Source of the DNA: Brassica napus
Lineage: Eukaryota; Streptophyta; Magnoliopsida; Brassicales; Brassicaceae
Assembly (NCBI RefSeq): GCF_020379485.1
Contig: NC_063448.1
Location: 50,477,218-50,541,217 of the forward strand
Direction: 5' to 3'
DNA: 64,000 nucleotides
The translations under genes were made by a program, and so were the position numbers. Shown one piece after another: positions 25,020 to 35,303 of the stretch. The notes under the pieces are model-generated. The model was not told where the DNA came from and did not search any database. It saw nothing but the letters and a program-made list of their open reading frames with translations. The number at the start of each line of letters is the position of its first letter. The stretch's first letter is position 1.

Positions 25020-26035
25020 AAACCTGTGAGGAAACTAATGAACCTGAATGCCATATAAAAGGTCAAGTAGACATGACTTACGGACACGATCTTCGTACTT
25101 GACCTTAGCAGAAGAGTCGCCAGTGTTGTTCTGGTTGTCTGGAACCACCTGAACTAGTTGTGAGGAGGGTGAAACTGTCGAAATCTTCTTTTTCTTTGCT
25201 GTCTTGCTAATGGTAAAGAGTTTGTGAGGACCGTATTATCTTTTAAATGTAGATTTAGTTATCTTTATAATTAATCACTTCCTTAACACCTGAGAAGAAA
25301 ACATAGGGTCCGAATGGTAACATGCGTAACAACTACGGTTGCGTTTCTTTTTTTTGTTCAATTGTTAACTTTATAACAACAAAAAAGAATTGTACAATCG
25401 TTTGATCCTAAACTAAGAGATCAAAGGACACTAGAGAACAGATATGTGTGTCAAGCACAAGAACGCTCTACTGTTGCGAAAGAAAATATGAAATCTATGA
25501 ACTACGGTTGCGTTTCTAATATACACAAGTATATGTAGAGATTTTCGTAATAAGTTAACTGAGGATATCTTTATAATTAATCACTTCCTTAACATCTAAA
25601 AGAAAATATTTAGGATTTGAATGGCAACCAGCAAAAGAACTGCGGTGCGTTTTTATAATAGTAACAAAACATATAAATAGATATTGAGATTTATGTCACT
25701 ATTAACTGCGGTGCGATTTATAAACATTCAAAGCCTTAATGATATTTAATAAAATGAGTGTAATTAGTTAATTAGATAAGTAATGCTGATGTGTTAATGA
25801 TTGTTTTAGTCTTAACAAGACCATGTCATAGTTTTGCAAAAAAAAACAAGAATTAAGATTACTTTTTTATTGGCTAGGTACATATCTATATACATCGACT
25901 AGATTATTGAGATAATTTTGATCAAAAAAGAAAAAATAATTAAATGCCAATAAAAGCAAAAGCCCATTGATCGGCTAACGGGCTTGTCTAATCTTATGGC
26001 CCATTAAAATAGTATAATTTTTTTTTATTTGGTGC
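25020..26035 (-). pseudogene. HMGB10 promoter and exon 1 fragment, inverted right arm
   Basis: This is the reverse-complement partner of the left-arm fragment. Exon 1 lies at about 25080-25180 on the minus strand. Its start codon has changed (ATTTCGACAG where the others have ATGTCGACAG or ATGTCAACAG), so it cannot encode the protein. The promoter stretch contains a repeated block (about 25255-25325 and 25562-25640, both with CTTTATAATTAATCACTTCC) and a retroposed insertion at 25349-25499. The WD40 exon 5 piece follows at about 26040-26223. Confidence 0.8.
25349..25499 (-). mobile_element. 151-bp retroposed insertion with 18-bp target duplication
   Basis: The insert is flanked by perfect 18-bp repeats, AACTACGGTTGCGTTTCT, at 25331-25348 and 25500-25517. 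The left arm of the inverted repeat has a single, empty copy of this site near 24720-24740. The insert begins with eight T on the plus strand, which is a poly(A) tail on the minus strand. A long target duplication plus a poly(A) end indicates LINE-mediated retroposition (a SINE or processed RNA). I do not recognise the source RNA, and no clear Pol III box A/B pair is seen. Confidence 0.8.
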
Positions 26036-26369
26036 ATTTAGAAACATCCGCGAAGTTTGCTCGAAGAATTTACACAGAGTTGTGAGCACACTTGCAGTAA
26101 AAGACGACTTCTTAGTTGTTGATGGATTTTAAGAACGTAGCTGCAAAACTAAGAGTCTCTAGATATATTGATTATTGAGTAGTCACATGCACATTATTAT
26201 TGACAAAGCTTCATCTATTTCTACTTTCCACGGTTGTAGTCCAAATGGAAAAAAACCCAATTTTAACCAAAATTTTATGGCCAAAACCATTTGGACATAA
26301 GTGCCCAATAAACTTAAAATTTAGAGTTTCTTAAATTAAGAAAAAATAGAAAATCAAAATCAGATAATA

Positions 26370-26690
26370 AAAATATGTTTTTCCTACAAATTTGCAAAAT
26401 CACATTTTTCGGCCAAAGTCGTAAAATCATATCTCCAAAACCATGAAATCACGCTTCCCGCAAAAACCGTGAAATATTTTTTTCCCAGAAAACCATATAT
26501 CACGTTTTCGCGTCAAAACTGTAAAATTATGTTTTTCCGCCAAAATCGTAAAATCACATTTTTTTTTGCCAAAACTGTGTCAAAACCGTAAAATCACGAT
26601 TTTTGCAAAAACCGCAAAATTACGTTTTCCCGTCAAAACCGTAAAATCACATTTTCTTCAAAACCACAAATTACGTTTTCCCACTTTTTT
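26370..26690. repeat. Degenerate 27-30-bp minisatellite
   Basis: About ten to eleven imperfect units are built around AAAACCGTAAAATCACG followed by TTTTTCCGCC-like spacers. Variation between units is high, so it is old. It separates the inverted repeat from the third copy of the block. No coding or RNA function can be read from it. Confidence 0.75.
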
Positions 26691-26699
26691 GGTAGAATT

Positions 26700-26971
26700 G
26701 TTCATGTTTACCACCACTAAAGATATATTTTCAAAAAACATTATTCATTAAGTAGCAAAAGACTCTTTTATCTTTGTTCTATATATATGATAAATAATTA
26801 TTTAAATTAAAAAATATATATATTTTTTATATATCCCCTTATATTAAATTTTTGAAATTATAAATATGGTCAACTTGATAATTTTAATTATTTAAGGCAC
26901 TTTACAAACAAATAAAATGATAAGGACTAAAATATAATAACTTAAGAAAATAAATCAATACATTTTAGAAT
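26700..26971. other. AT-rich spacer
   Basis: Simple AT-rich sequence with TATATA-like runs between the minisatellite and the third duplicated copy. Nothing else is seen. Confidence 0.4.
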
Positions 26972-27860
26972 AGCCTGACACGTGTCAGTTATGAGGCATG
27001 TTTTAACTATTTATTGTGAGTTTAGGTATGAACTTCAAAATTTTATTTAGTTTACGAATATTTTAGCACGTTAAATACTTTAGGTATGTATTTTCTCCGT
27101 CTTCGTACTGTGGGTGTGAATAAGCCGTTTTTCCCAGTAAGAAATTGACAACAAACGGAGTTAGAAGCAGTGACTCTTAACAATCTAGTGCGGACAGCAA
27201 AAGAAAGAGGCAAAAAACCTGGGTTTGTTGTAGATTTCAATAGCATTCGTAATAGCATTATCATCATAAGTAGTACGAGAGAAAAAGCTGACCCCAGCCC
27301 TATCTAGGGCCGACTCAATACCGTTAGGGGTCTTAGGGCAAAAAAAAAAAAATTAATCTCTAAAATTTATATGCTGATAATGTTTAAAATATTTTTAAAA
27401 TTTAATCAGTAATATATTATATATTTTGTAATGAAAATAAAAATATATACATATCAAATAATTTTTGGCCCTTTTCAGTTTTATTTATTATATTTATAAT
27501 TTTTTTAATATATAAAAATATAAATTTATATAAAATTGAGTCCTTTAATTATTATTATACGGGGGGACACGGACTTGTGTCCGGAGCGGTCGCACCGTTT
27601 GTCTCCCCTAATAAGCCGGCCTTGGGTCTATCAAGATGCTGAAACCAAAGTGGAAAGTAGAAATAGATGAAGCTTTTGTCAATAATAATGCATATGGCTA
27701 CTCAATAATCAGTATATCCAGACTCTTGACTTTGCATATAAGATCTCCTTGAAATCCACCGGCAACTATTCGTCTTGTATTGCAAGTGTGCTTACTTGAG
27801 TATGTGTAAACTCTTCCAGCAAACTTCCATGGTGTTTCTAAGGGGCTGCTAGTTGGAGTT
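26972..27860 (-). pseudogene. WD40 exon 5-6 fragment, copy C
   Basis: The stretch aligns with 23250-24070, starting at a 14-bp palindrome CTGACACGTGTCAG (26973-26986). It carries the same partial WD40 exons 6 and 5 on the minus strand, with frame-breaking differences. A different short element interrupts it at 27305-27624, so the two fragments were hit independently after duplication. It lies directly upstream of the promoter of the shortened HMGB10-like gene. Confidence 0.75.
27305..27624. mobile_element. 320-bp hAT-like MITE
   Basis: The ends are imperfect inverted repeats: TAGGGCCGACTC at the left, AAGCCGGCCTTG at the right. The flanks are GCCCTATC and GGTCTATC, which match at six of eight positions, consistent with an aged 8-bp target duplication. 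The site is uninterrupted in copy A (GCCATGTCTATC, about 23566) and in the intact WD40 gene (GCCCGGTCTATC, about 31842). There is no coding capacity. Confidence 0.72.
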
Positions 27861-28291
27861 TGATTTATATAGATTTTGTTGATTAGAAGAGTATATAGAC
27901 TTGTTGAATTTGGAATGAGCTGGCGAAAATTTTGTAACAATCTATAAAAATAAATAACTATAATAATTTTTAGAATCCAAAGGATATATGTAGTATTCTC
28001 AAAATATTTTTTTATGAGTTAAATGATTAAGAATACAATTCTCAATAACAGTAACTTTAATAAATTTACAGAAATATTAAAATCTAAACTTTCGAATAAC
28101 AAATGATTTTTAGATTTTAGTGAGAATATGAAAATATATAAATCAATAACACTACTATTTAAATTCTAGAAATTAATTCCACTAACACCTTATAAATGCA
28201 CCAAACAATCAAATAAATATACTATTTTAATGGGTCGTGTGGTTAGACAAACTCCTTAACTAATCAATGGGCTTTATTAACATTATCTCAT

Positions 28292-28667
28292 TAATCTAGT
28301 CAATGTATATAGATATGTATCTAGTCAAAAAAGGGAAGCAATCTTAATTTGTGTGTTTTTGGTCTTGTTAAGACTAAAACAGTCATTAACACATCAGTAC
28401 TACTTATCTAATTAATTAATTACACTTATTTTTTAAATATCATTAAAGCTTTGAATGTTTACAACCGCACCATAGTTAATATCTAGTCAATGTATATAGA
28501 TATGTATCTAGCCAAAAAAGGGAAGCAGTTTTAATTTGTGTCTTTTTGGTCTTGTTAAGACTCAAACAGTCATTAACACATCAGTACTACTTATCTAATT
28601 AATTAATTACATTTATTTTTTAAATATCATTAAAGCTTTGAATGTTTACAACAGCACCATAGTTAAT
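28292..28667. repeat. 188-bp tandem duplication in the upstream region
   Basis: The block beginning ATCTAGTCAATGTATATAG occurs at 28292 and again at 28480, each about 188 bp long and ending near CACCATAGTTAAT. It lies about 200-570 bp upstream of the ATG at 28865 and doubles the TTGTTAAGACT block. The complete gene and the left arm have one copy here. Confidence 0.8.
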
Positions 28668-28864
28668 AATTACGAAAATTTCTACATATACTTGTGTATA
28701 TCAGAAACGCAAACGTAGTTGTTGCACATGCTACCATTCGGACCTTATGTTTTCTCCTTAGGTGTTAAGGAAGTGATTAATTATAAAGATAACAAAATCT
28801 GCATTTCAAAGATAATACGGTCCTCACAAACTCTTTACCATTCACCAAGACAGCAAAAAAAAAG

Positions 28865-29754
28865 ATGTCAACAGTTTCACCCTCCTCGCAACTAGTTCAG
28901 GTGGTTCCAGACAACCAGAACAACACTGGCGACTCCTCTGCGGAGGTCAACTACGAAGATCTTGTCCGTAAGTCATGTCTATTTGACCTTTTATTTGGCA
29001 TTCAGGTTCATTAGTTTCCTCACAGGTTTAAAACATTTTACAACACTCGTGTTCTTGTTTTCTCTTTACTTTGTAACATGCTGAGACACCATAACTCTTA
29101 TGTTTTTCAGAGGAAGCAATGGAGAGCTTGTCCCTCGAGGAAGGTATTAAAAAAAGGTTTCTCTAACTCTGTGGCTTTGTATCACTTTGTGACTTATTGA
29201 ATTTCCACCTTATGGAACTTGCAGGCACTGATGAACCGCAGATTGGGGATGTGGTAGACGGAGTCATTGATGGGACGACGTCCGAAGGTGGATACCTGGT
29301 GACAATGAAATTCGGTTCTCAAGTGCTGAAAGGAGTGCTTTACCATCATGCTAAAAGGCCCCAACAAGCCATGGGAACACCACCTTCAGGCATGCCACCA
29401 GCATCACAGCGCCGAGCTAAGAAGAAAGCCAGAGAGACTACTGAAGTTGATTCTAAGAAACCCAAATTCCGCAGGAGTGGCTACAACTTATTTTTTAGCA
29501 AAAAAATAAACTTCTTCTTCGCTGAGCACGCTAGGCTCAAATCTAAGAAGCAGGTCACTTACTTATAGTTATCATCAAATCAAATCCTTTAACCAAGTGT
29601 TTGCTTATAATCTGATACCATTTTCTTACAGGTTTATCAAGACAAAGGAGTTACGGATGGGGAGAGGTACAGAACTGAGATCATGCTGGAGTACGAATCT
29701 GCACATGAGTCTGATGGAGCTTCTGCTTCTGCAGCCGCCACCATGGCTCAGTAG
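28865..29754 (+). CDS. Shortened HMGB10-like protein lacking ARID and most of the HMG box
   Basis: This copy reads as a four-exon gene: 28865-28967, 29111-29143, 29225-29553 and 29632-29754, 195 residues, with no stop or frameshift. Exon 1 stops early because one base change made a GTAAGT donor (CGCAAC in the parent, CGTAAG here), and both ARID exons are gone. The exon with EEGTDEPQIG and the basic QRRAKKKAR region remain. The HMG box keeps RSGYN and AEHARLK plus the YQDKG tail, but the middle of the box is deleted and a few residues are inserted before FFFAE. All coding indels against the parent are multiples of three. The third-intron donor (GTCACT) is weak. It could be an expressed protein without normal DNA-binding domains, or a young pseudogene that has kept its frame by chance. 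Confidence 0.55.
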
Positions 29755-30893
29755 TCTTTTATTTCTTCTGTTATGTTGTTGTCTTCTTCTTTCTTTATGA
29801 CATTTCTCTTTCTTCTTTCTTTCTCTGGACAAGTTCTCCTTCTTATATAATAAATATTTATAATGTCTTTGATCAGTTTGCAGAACATGCCATGTTTATG
29901 GTTTTAGGGTTAGTAAAGAGGTTACTAACTGCGAGTTTATGTCTTTCTTGCTATTTTGCTTCATGATATCCCGTTTGGTTTTTTTTTGTTTCTGTTTTCA
30001 ACTGAATATATCCTCTGTTGCTGCAGAAATTTGAATTAACTATTATTACTCCTTTCATTGCAAAATAATTCATGTTTAAAAAAAAAGTATTTTAAAAAGA
30101 TCTATTTTTATATTTTTAATATATTTTTATTAGATAATAATGTAAAATTTTAAATTTTGAAAAGAAATCGTGTTTACTGTACTTCGATGGATAAAAATTA
30201 TAGAAAATATAGTTAAACACAAAATAATGCTTTTATAATTAAGATCAAAAATATTTGTAATATGTGTGAAAAAATTTAAAACACACATTTTTTGAAATGG
30301 GGTAGGGAACATCATTTATTTAACACATATGTTTCTTGAATCCCATTTTTGTTGTTAGTTTTCAAGAGTTTCAACATCTTCTCCCAGCATATAAAAAGCT
30401 TGTTTTGATAATCAATTTGTGAAATAACCAAAAATAATGGGAAATTAGTTTTTTTTAGTAAGAAAGTAGAGAGAGATGGGAAGAGAAATAAAGAGAGAAT
30501 GGGTGATTTTGGTTAGTTAGTGAATTTGTGTTTTTTTCTTGTATATTGGACCTAATTTCCCATTAATAATGCAATGAATGTTTTTAAGCCAACATGTCAT
30601 ATTTGGCAAGAATGCGTTCAAGGCAACACAAATTTTTGTGAAAATTCATTGATGTTTTCATAATTGAAACAACTAACCAACACTACTTACTGTACACATC
30701 TTGAACCTTCAGAATTCACAAGGAAACAACATGCAAGCCGCCGGCAAAGGAAACAAAAAGACGGTAACTACAATAGCATTTGCATAACACATCATTTACA
30801 CCTTTTAAGACATCCATTATATTCTATGCTTCTGCTTTTGTATGAGCTCCCTTTTATTCCTTGGAACGGGTTGTGTATACTTCTCTTCTTTGC
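29755..30893. other. Convergent 3' flanks with a Stowaway-like MITE and a 145-bp insertion
   Basis: About 30049-30306 is the Stowaway-like element also present after the complete HMGB10 gene. About 30418-30563 is absent from the matching site at 5200. It has inverted ends ATGGGAAATTAG and CTAATTTCCCAT and is a MITE candidate inserted after duplication. The remainder is 3' flank shared with 4329-5516 and the 3' UTR of the WD40 gene. Confidence 0.6.
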
Positions 30894-32507
30894 TCAAAGA
30901 AACGAATCAAGATAGGTGTAGTTTCTGCGCCGATGATACTCAAGGAGGCTACCATAAGTGCGGTCCCATACCCCAATGAAGAGCGCCTCTGTGTCAGGGC
31001 TGAATGATATTCCAGATATCTCTCCAAAGAAGTCGATCTCCTGCTCTGTTTCATACCCCTTTGAGACGTCATAGACGTGCACAAAGTCTGCCGGTTCGGC
31101 CATGGCCATGTATTTTCCATCGGACGTGTAGCGGATCGACCGGATTGCTCCAAGGTTACCCTTCAAGACAGCAACGGAGTGAGATAGGTTGCGGATGTCC
31201 CATACACGGCAGGTCTTGTCTTGGTTTCCAGTTGAGAAAGTGATTCCGTCGGGATGCCACGCTGAGGCAAAGGAATAGTCGAAATGTCCTAATAGTGTTT
31301 CCAGTGTCTGTGGATGAAGTTCCAAAGATTTGGCATTATAAAGCAACTATTTGAGACTAACTTACACACTTGGGTTCAGGATCGAGCCAATATGTACCTT
31401 TCCTGTGTTGGGGTCTACTATAAGGCCCACAGGATTGTCACCAACAATAGCTAGTAATTTACCATTGGGACTCAAAGATGCATGCTGTCACCAACAAATA
31501 GAAAACAAAAGAACATCATTAGCCTAACTGAAACTCAGAGTTATGCTAAAAGTAAAAAAGGAAAACCATGAAAGAAGCAAGGACTTTACATTCACTGGCC
31601 AAGGAAAACGAAAGTCCTTAACAAGCTGGTATCTCTCCATGTCAAAATCTCTAACTCCACAGTCATTATTTGAGGCAGTAAAATGAAGGGCACCACTATG
31701 AACAGATGACAAAAACTAAGTTAGAAGCAGTGACTCTAACAATTATACGTAGACCCTTCAGCAAAAACCTGGGTTTGTTGTAGATCTCAATAGCATTGGT
31801 AATAGCATTATCATCATAAGTGGTACGAGAGCAAAAGCTGACGCCCGGTCTATCAAGATGCTGGAACCATTGTGGAAAATAGATACAGATGAAGCGTTTC
31901 AATGAGATTGCATGTAAAAAAAAAACGTGACTGACAACTACTATATAATCAATATATCTAGAGACTCTTAACCTTGCAGATAAGTTCTCCTTGAAATCCA
32001 CCAGCAACAAGAAAGTCGTCTTTTACAGCAAGTGTGCTCACTTGAGTCTGTGTAAACCCTTCCAGCAAACTTCCAGGATGTTTCTAAATGCACCAACCAA
32101 TCAAAATTATAATAATATAGTTGCATCTAAGTATAATAACTTCACATTCTGGTGGAAAAACAAACCTCGGATGGTGCAACATGACCGCGAACATTGAGAA
32201 CTTCCTTCTTTCCAGACGTTAGAGAAGAATAATGCGTCAGCAGGAAGTTTGACATAAGATACGCGTCGTGCTTGGATGTTGCCCACACCAAGTTCCTCAA
32301 CTATATGAAACCAAATCAAGATTCTTGATCAGATGGAATCTTTTCATTACTAGGAAGACTATCACCCAAGTCAACAAAGAAACCTGGAAATGAAGGATAG
32401 TAGATTTGACAGATCTTGAATTACGCCAGAAGCCATAGAACTGTGCCCCTTTCTGTGTGACATTGCAAACCTGAATTGATGCATATTAAGTAGAGGATGT
32501 GCTAATT

Positions 32508-32552
<45 letters not shown>

Positions 32553-32942
32553 GAGAATAAAATACCTTTTCAGATGATTGACCGGAGTTGGGGACGTTTT
32601 CATAGTTCTTGTACTGTAGTAACCTAGTTTGTCTGTATTTATCTCTAGAGATGCTAAGCCTGTCCCAAGGAATCCCCTGGATATCTTTCCCTTTCCGAGC
32701 TTGTTCTGCCGATGTGTCAGCTATTTTATTATTCTGTTAAAAAACCATATGGAACACCCAGTCATTATAAACAGAGACCACAAAGTAACATAGCCAAGAC
32801 ACTATACCGAGTAGTCAAATTCCTCAACGTCAGAATCTGATGCACCATCACCGCCACGGAACTCGTCATCCATATCATGATCATCTACATCTTCTTCCAT
32901 GTACTCCCCAGCATCATCATCTCCTCTTTGGTGATTGGACAT
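30894..32942 (-). CDS. WD40-repeat protein (At3g13340-like)
   Basis: Nine exons, listed 5' to 3' on the minus strand: 32942-32808, 32733-32566, 32470-32384, 32300-32166, 32083-31973, 31860-31769, 31695-31590, 31484-31398 and 31307-30894. All junctions have GT..AG and keep frame, giving 444 residues. The N-terminus is very acidic (runs of Asp/Glu, residues 8-42). WD40 repeats fill the C-terminal two thirds, with CRVWDIRNL the clearest WD motif and LKGNLGAIRSIRYTSDG and GEISGISFSPD typical blades. WD40 proteins are interaction scaffolds. The partner cannot be read from sequence. It is tail-to-tail with the HMGB copy at 28865. Pieces of this gene are scattered at 5.3, 23.4, 26.1 and 27.1 kb, but this copy is intact. 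Confidence 0.88.
32511..32550. repeat. (AG)n microsatellite in WD40 intron 2
   Basis: About 19 AG dinucleotides lie within the intron between exons 2 and 3. A likely length polymorphism. Confidence 0.95.
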
Positions 32943-33530
32943 TTTTTTTTTAATTTTTAGCAAGTAAACTTAAGGCACCTGCATATGCAAAACATGGACC
33001 ATGAACTTACCCAAGATCAGGACAAAAAAACACACAACCATCGTAATCCAGTTCCGACACACTTTTTTTTTTTAAAAAGTACAAAATCACACGACTTCAA
33101 TACGAGCATTAGAGTCTGGAAAGCTAAACCTATAAAAAACAAAGCCGACAGAAATGGAAAAAAAAAAACAAAAAAGAAGAAGAAACACATCTGAAACAAT
33201 TAAATTCAACCAGTTCATGGGCGCAACACACAAACACCCTAACAATCACATCTAAATATATATATATATATATGGAAGTAATAGATGGTGGTGGTACGAA
33301 CCCTAGGAGGAATCAAACCGAAAAAGAATCGTCACACACTTCTTTTGTTTTCGATGATTATTTTCAGGAACAAATCCGAAAATATAGTCCTCCTAATTTC
33401 AATTTGAGATAATTTAAAATGATAAAATAATACGGATCGAAACGGGGAAGAAGAGGAGAGAGAGAGAGAGAAAGAGACAGAGATTGAACAGCCAAATTTA
33501 TCAAAAAATTTATCGGAATCTAGTAGCCCG
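32943..33530 (-). promoter_or_regulatory. WD40 5' leader and promoter region
   Basis: This is upstream sequence of the WD40 gene. It contains a (TA)n microsatellite at about 33256-33275 and a GA-rich stretch near 33450-33475. No TATA box position can be fixed with confidence. Confidence 0.4.
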
Positions 33531-34425
33531 TCCAATACGGTAAAACCGAATCATACCAAACCGAACCGAACCGAAATAGATAATATGGTGTGGTTTTGGT
33601 ATATACCATATAAACCGAATGGATATGATTTTATAGAAACCGTAGGATTTGGATATGGTTTGGTTTATAACCGATCAAACCGAATAAACCGAACAAAACC
33701 GATCAAAAATAGAACATATTTTATAACGTCACATGAAAATCAATTTGTTATATAAGTTATTCATTTGTTAATAATTATTACCATATTTTTTATATTAATA
33801 AAAAATCCTAATTTGAAAAACACTTGAAATATAATTAAATAACAATTCATCGCAACTGAGGCTTTTTATTTTCTTAATCTTTTTCTTTCAATCATTTTGC
33901 TTTCTTTTAGCATTGATTAAATCAATTGAAGTGAAGGTTATAAATTTGATGGATAATAACTTCAAAAAAATATTCACAACTTTTTTCTTATTTTTAAACG
34001 AACAAAGTTTCAGTCGAAGAAACATGACTTTGATGAACATTAAATATGGAAGAGTGAAAAAAAATTTCTTTCATACTTCTCTTTTGTTTTTTATTTTTAT
34101 TTTCAAAATTTCGAGCTTTGATTTTAATTCTAGATTTGATTATTTCATCTGAAGATATAAGCGTTTTTTTTTTTTTTTTTGAAAATATAATATCTTTTTA
34201 ATAAATGATTGCGATGATAATATGACTCTAAAATTTATATAATATGATCACAAATTAAATAATTATGTTTTGGTATAAAACCGAATAAACCGAAAACCGA
34301 CGATATATAAACCGAAGTAAATATGGATTTAGAATGGTAGTTATATTTTACTAACCGAAATACTGAAAAACCGAAAAAGCCGAACCGAAACCAAACCGAT
34401 ATCCGGATTGAACACCCCTAGAATC
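33531..34425. mobile_element. AACCGAA-rich dispersed element (non-autonomous)
   Basis: Both ends are rich in ACCGAA/AACCGAAC words on the same strand (33541-33710 and 34270-34400) around an AT-rich middle. The right end, CCGGATTGAACACCCCTAG, resembles the TAGGGGTGTTCA-type termini of hAT elements. The left end is not a clear inverted copy, so boundaries are uncertain. No protein is encoded. A fossil DNA element is the best reading. Confidence 0.5.
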
Positions 34426-35303
34426 CAGTATGTGAATTAACCAAATGTCAATAAGTTAATAACCAGATGTTTCAAAAAAATAATAATAATAATAATAACC
34501 AGATTTTGCTTCAGATATTTTTTTACATGTTCACCCTTGCTTAGATGCGTCTCCAATCTTCGCACAGATTACTTTATGAGGGCAAGTTTGTCTTTTTAAA
34601 AGAGATTATTTTTAATTAACATTATCTTTCGGACACAGAGACATACTGTGCACTACTTTATTATCCCCAAAAAAAACCCACGTCGTCTTGTTACGGTAAT
34701 GGTCCCATAACAAATAATCCAGTTATTTTAATTTTTTTACACACACACTAAACTAATCCATGTTAAATACAATCAATCTCATTAAAATATAACTACTCTA
34801 TTTAGATTCAACTTTCAATAACAATGTTTAATGGATTCAGCTGTGAAGAAGGTATTGAATCACAAAGTTAACATTTTTCTTGAGTGTTTTACAATATGTT
34901 AAAAATTATGTACCTCTTTAAACATCTATCATTCAGAAATTTCCTAATGCTTTTGAAGAAATTGATGTCCGTGGCCTTTTCGGGCATAAATGGGCTTTAA
35001 GGATTGTTTCAGGCATAAACACAGCCCACGGGACAAGTACACAAAACCTAATGCGCCGTTGCCGGGAACCCGGGTCACCCGCGTGGCGGGCGGGAATACT
35101 TACCAGTATACTAGAACGACTTGGTTGTTAATTTCCACGAAACAAATTTCAAATCGTTTGATCAACAGATGGAACCAGCCACCTGAACTCAGTACTCTTA
35201 CATAGTTCACTTCAGTCTTAATCTGAATCAATACAAAAACCATTTTACGTATTCACTTTTTACTAAGTGCATCTCCAAAAACTATTTTACGTATTAACTT
35301 TTT
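34426..35303. other. Intergenic DNA holding a tRNA pseudogene
   Basis: AT-rich sequence with a short (TAA)n run near 34482-34500. The one notable item is a tRNA-Asp pseudogene at 35054-35120. In recalled Arabidopsis order, PA200 would lie between the WD40 gene and CAX2, but no trace of a large coding sequence is visible here. Confidence 0.5.
35054..35120 (-). pseudogene. tRNA-Asp pseudogene with altered anticodon and T-loop deletion
   Basis: Read on the minus strand it matches plant tRNA-Asp(GUC) along its length: GTCGTT acceptor, GTAAGTATTCCCGCC, then GCGGGTGACCCGGG and CAACGGCG. It is 67 nt where 72 is usual, because about five bases are missing from the T loop, removing Pol III box B. The acceptor stem has G7 changed to C. 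The anticodon loop reads CCGCCAC, so the anticodon is GCC (glycine) where GTC is normal. It is almost certainly non-functional. Confidence 0.82.

Larger units (their letters stand above)
23593..26223. repeat. Large inverted repeat of WD40 exon, HMGB10 promoter and exon 1
   Basis: The left arm (about 23593-25016) and right arm (about 25070-26223) are reverse complements. Both contain, from outside to centre, the WD40 exon 5 region, the HMGB10-type promoter and HMGB10 exon 1 with its new intron donor. About 50 bp at the centre (25017-25068) belongs to only one arm and would be the loop. The left arm has an extra 249-bp element. The right arm has an extra 151-bp insertion and a repeated promoter piece. 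A transcript from the promoter in either arm would read through exon 1 into its complement. Confidence 0.85.

Noticed and set aside
33531..34425. AACCGAA-rich element as a complete hAT element with inverted ends
   Set aside because: Only the right end fits. The left end is in the same orientation and no target duplication was found.
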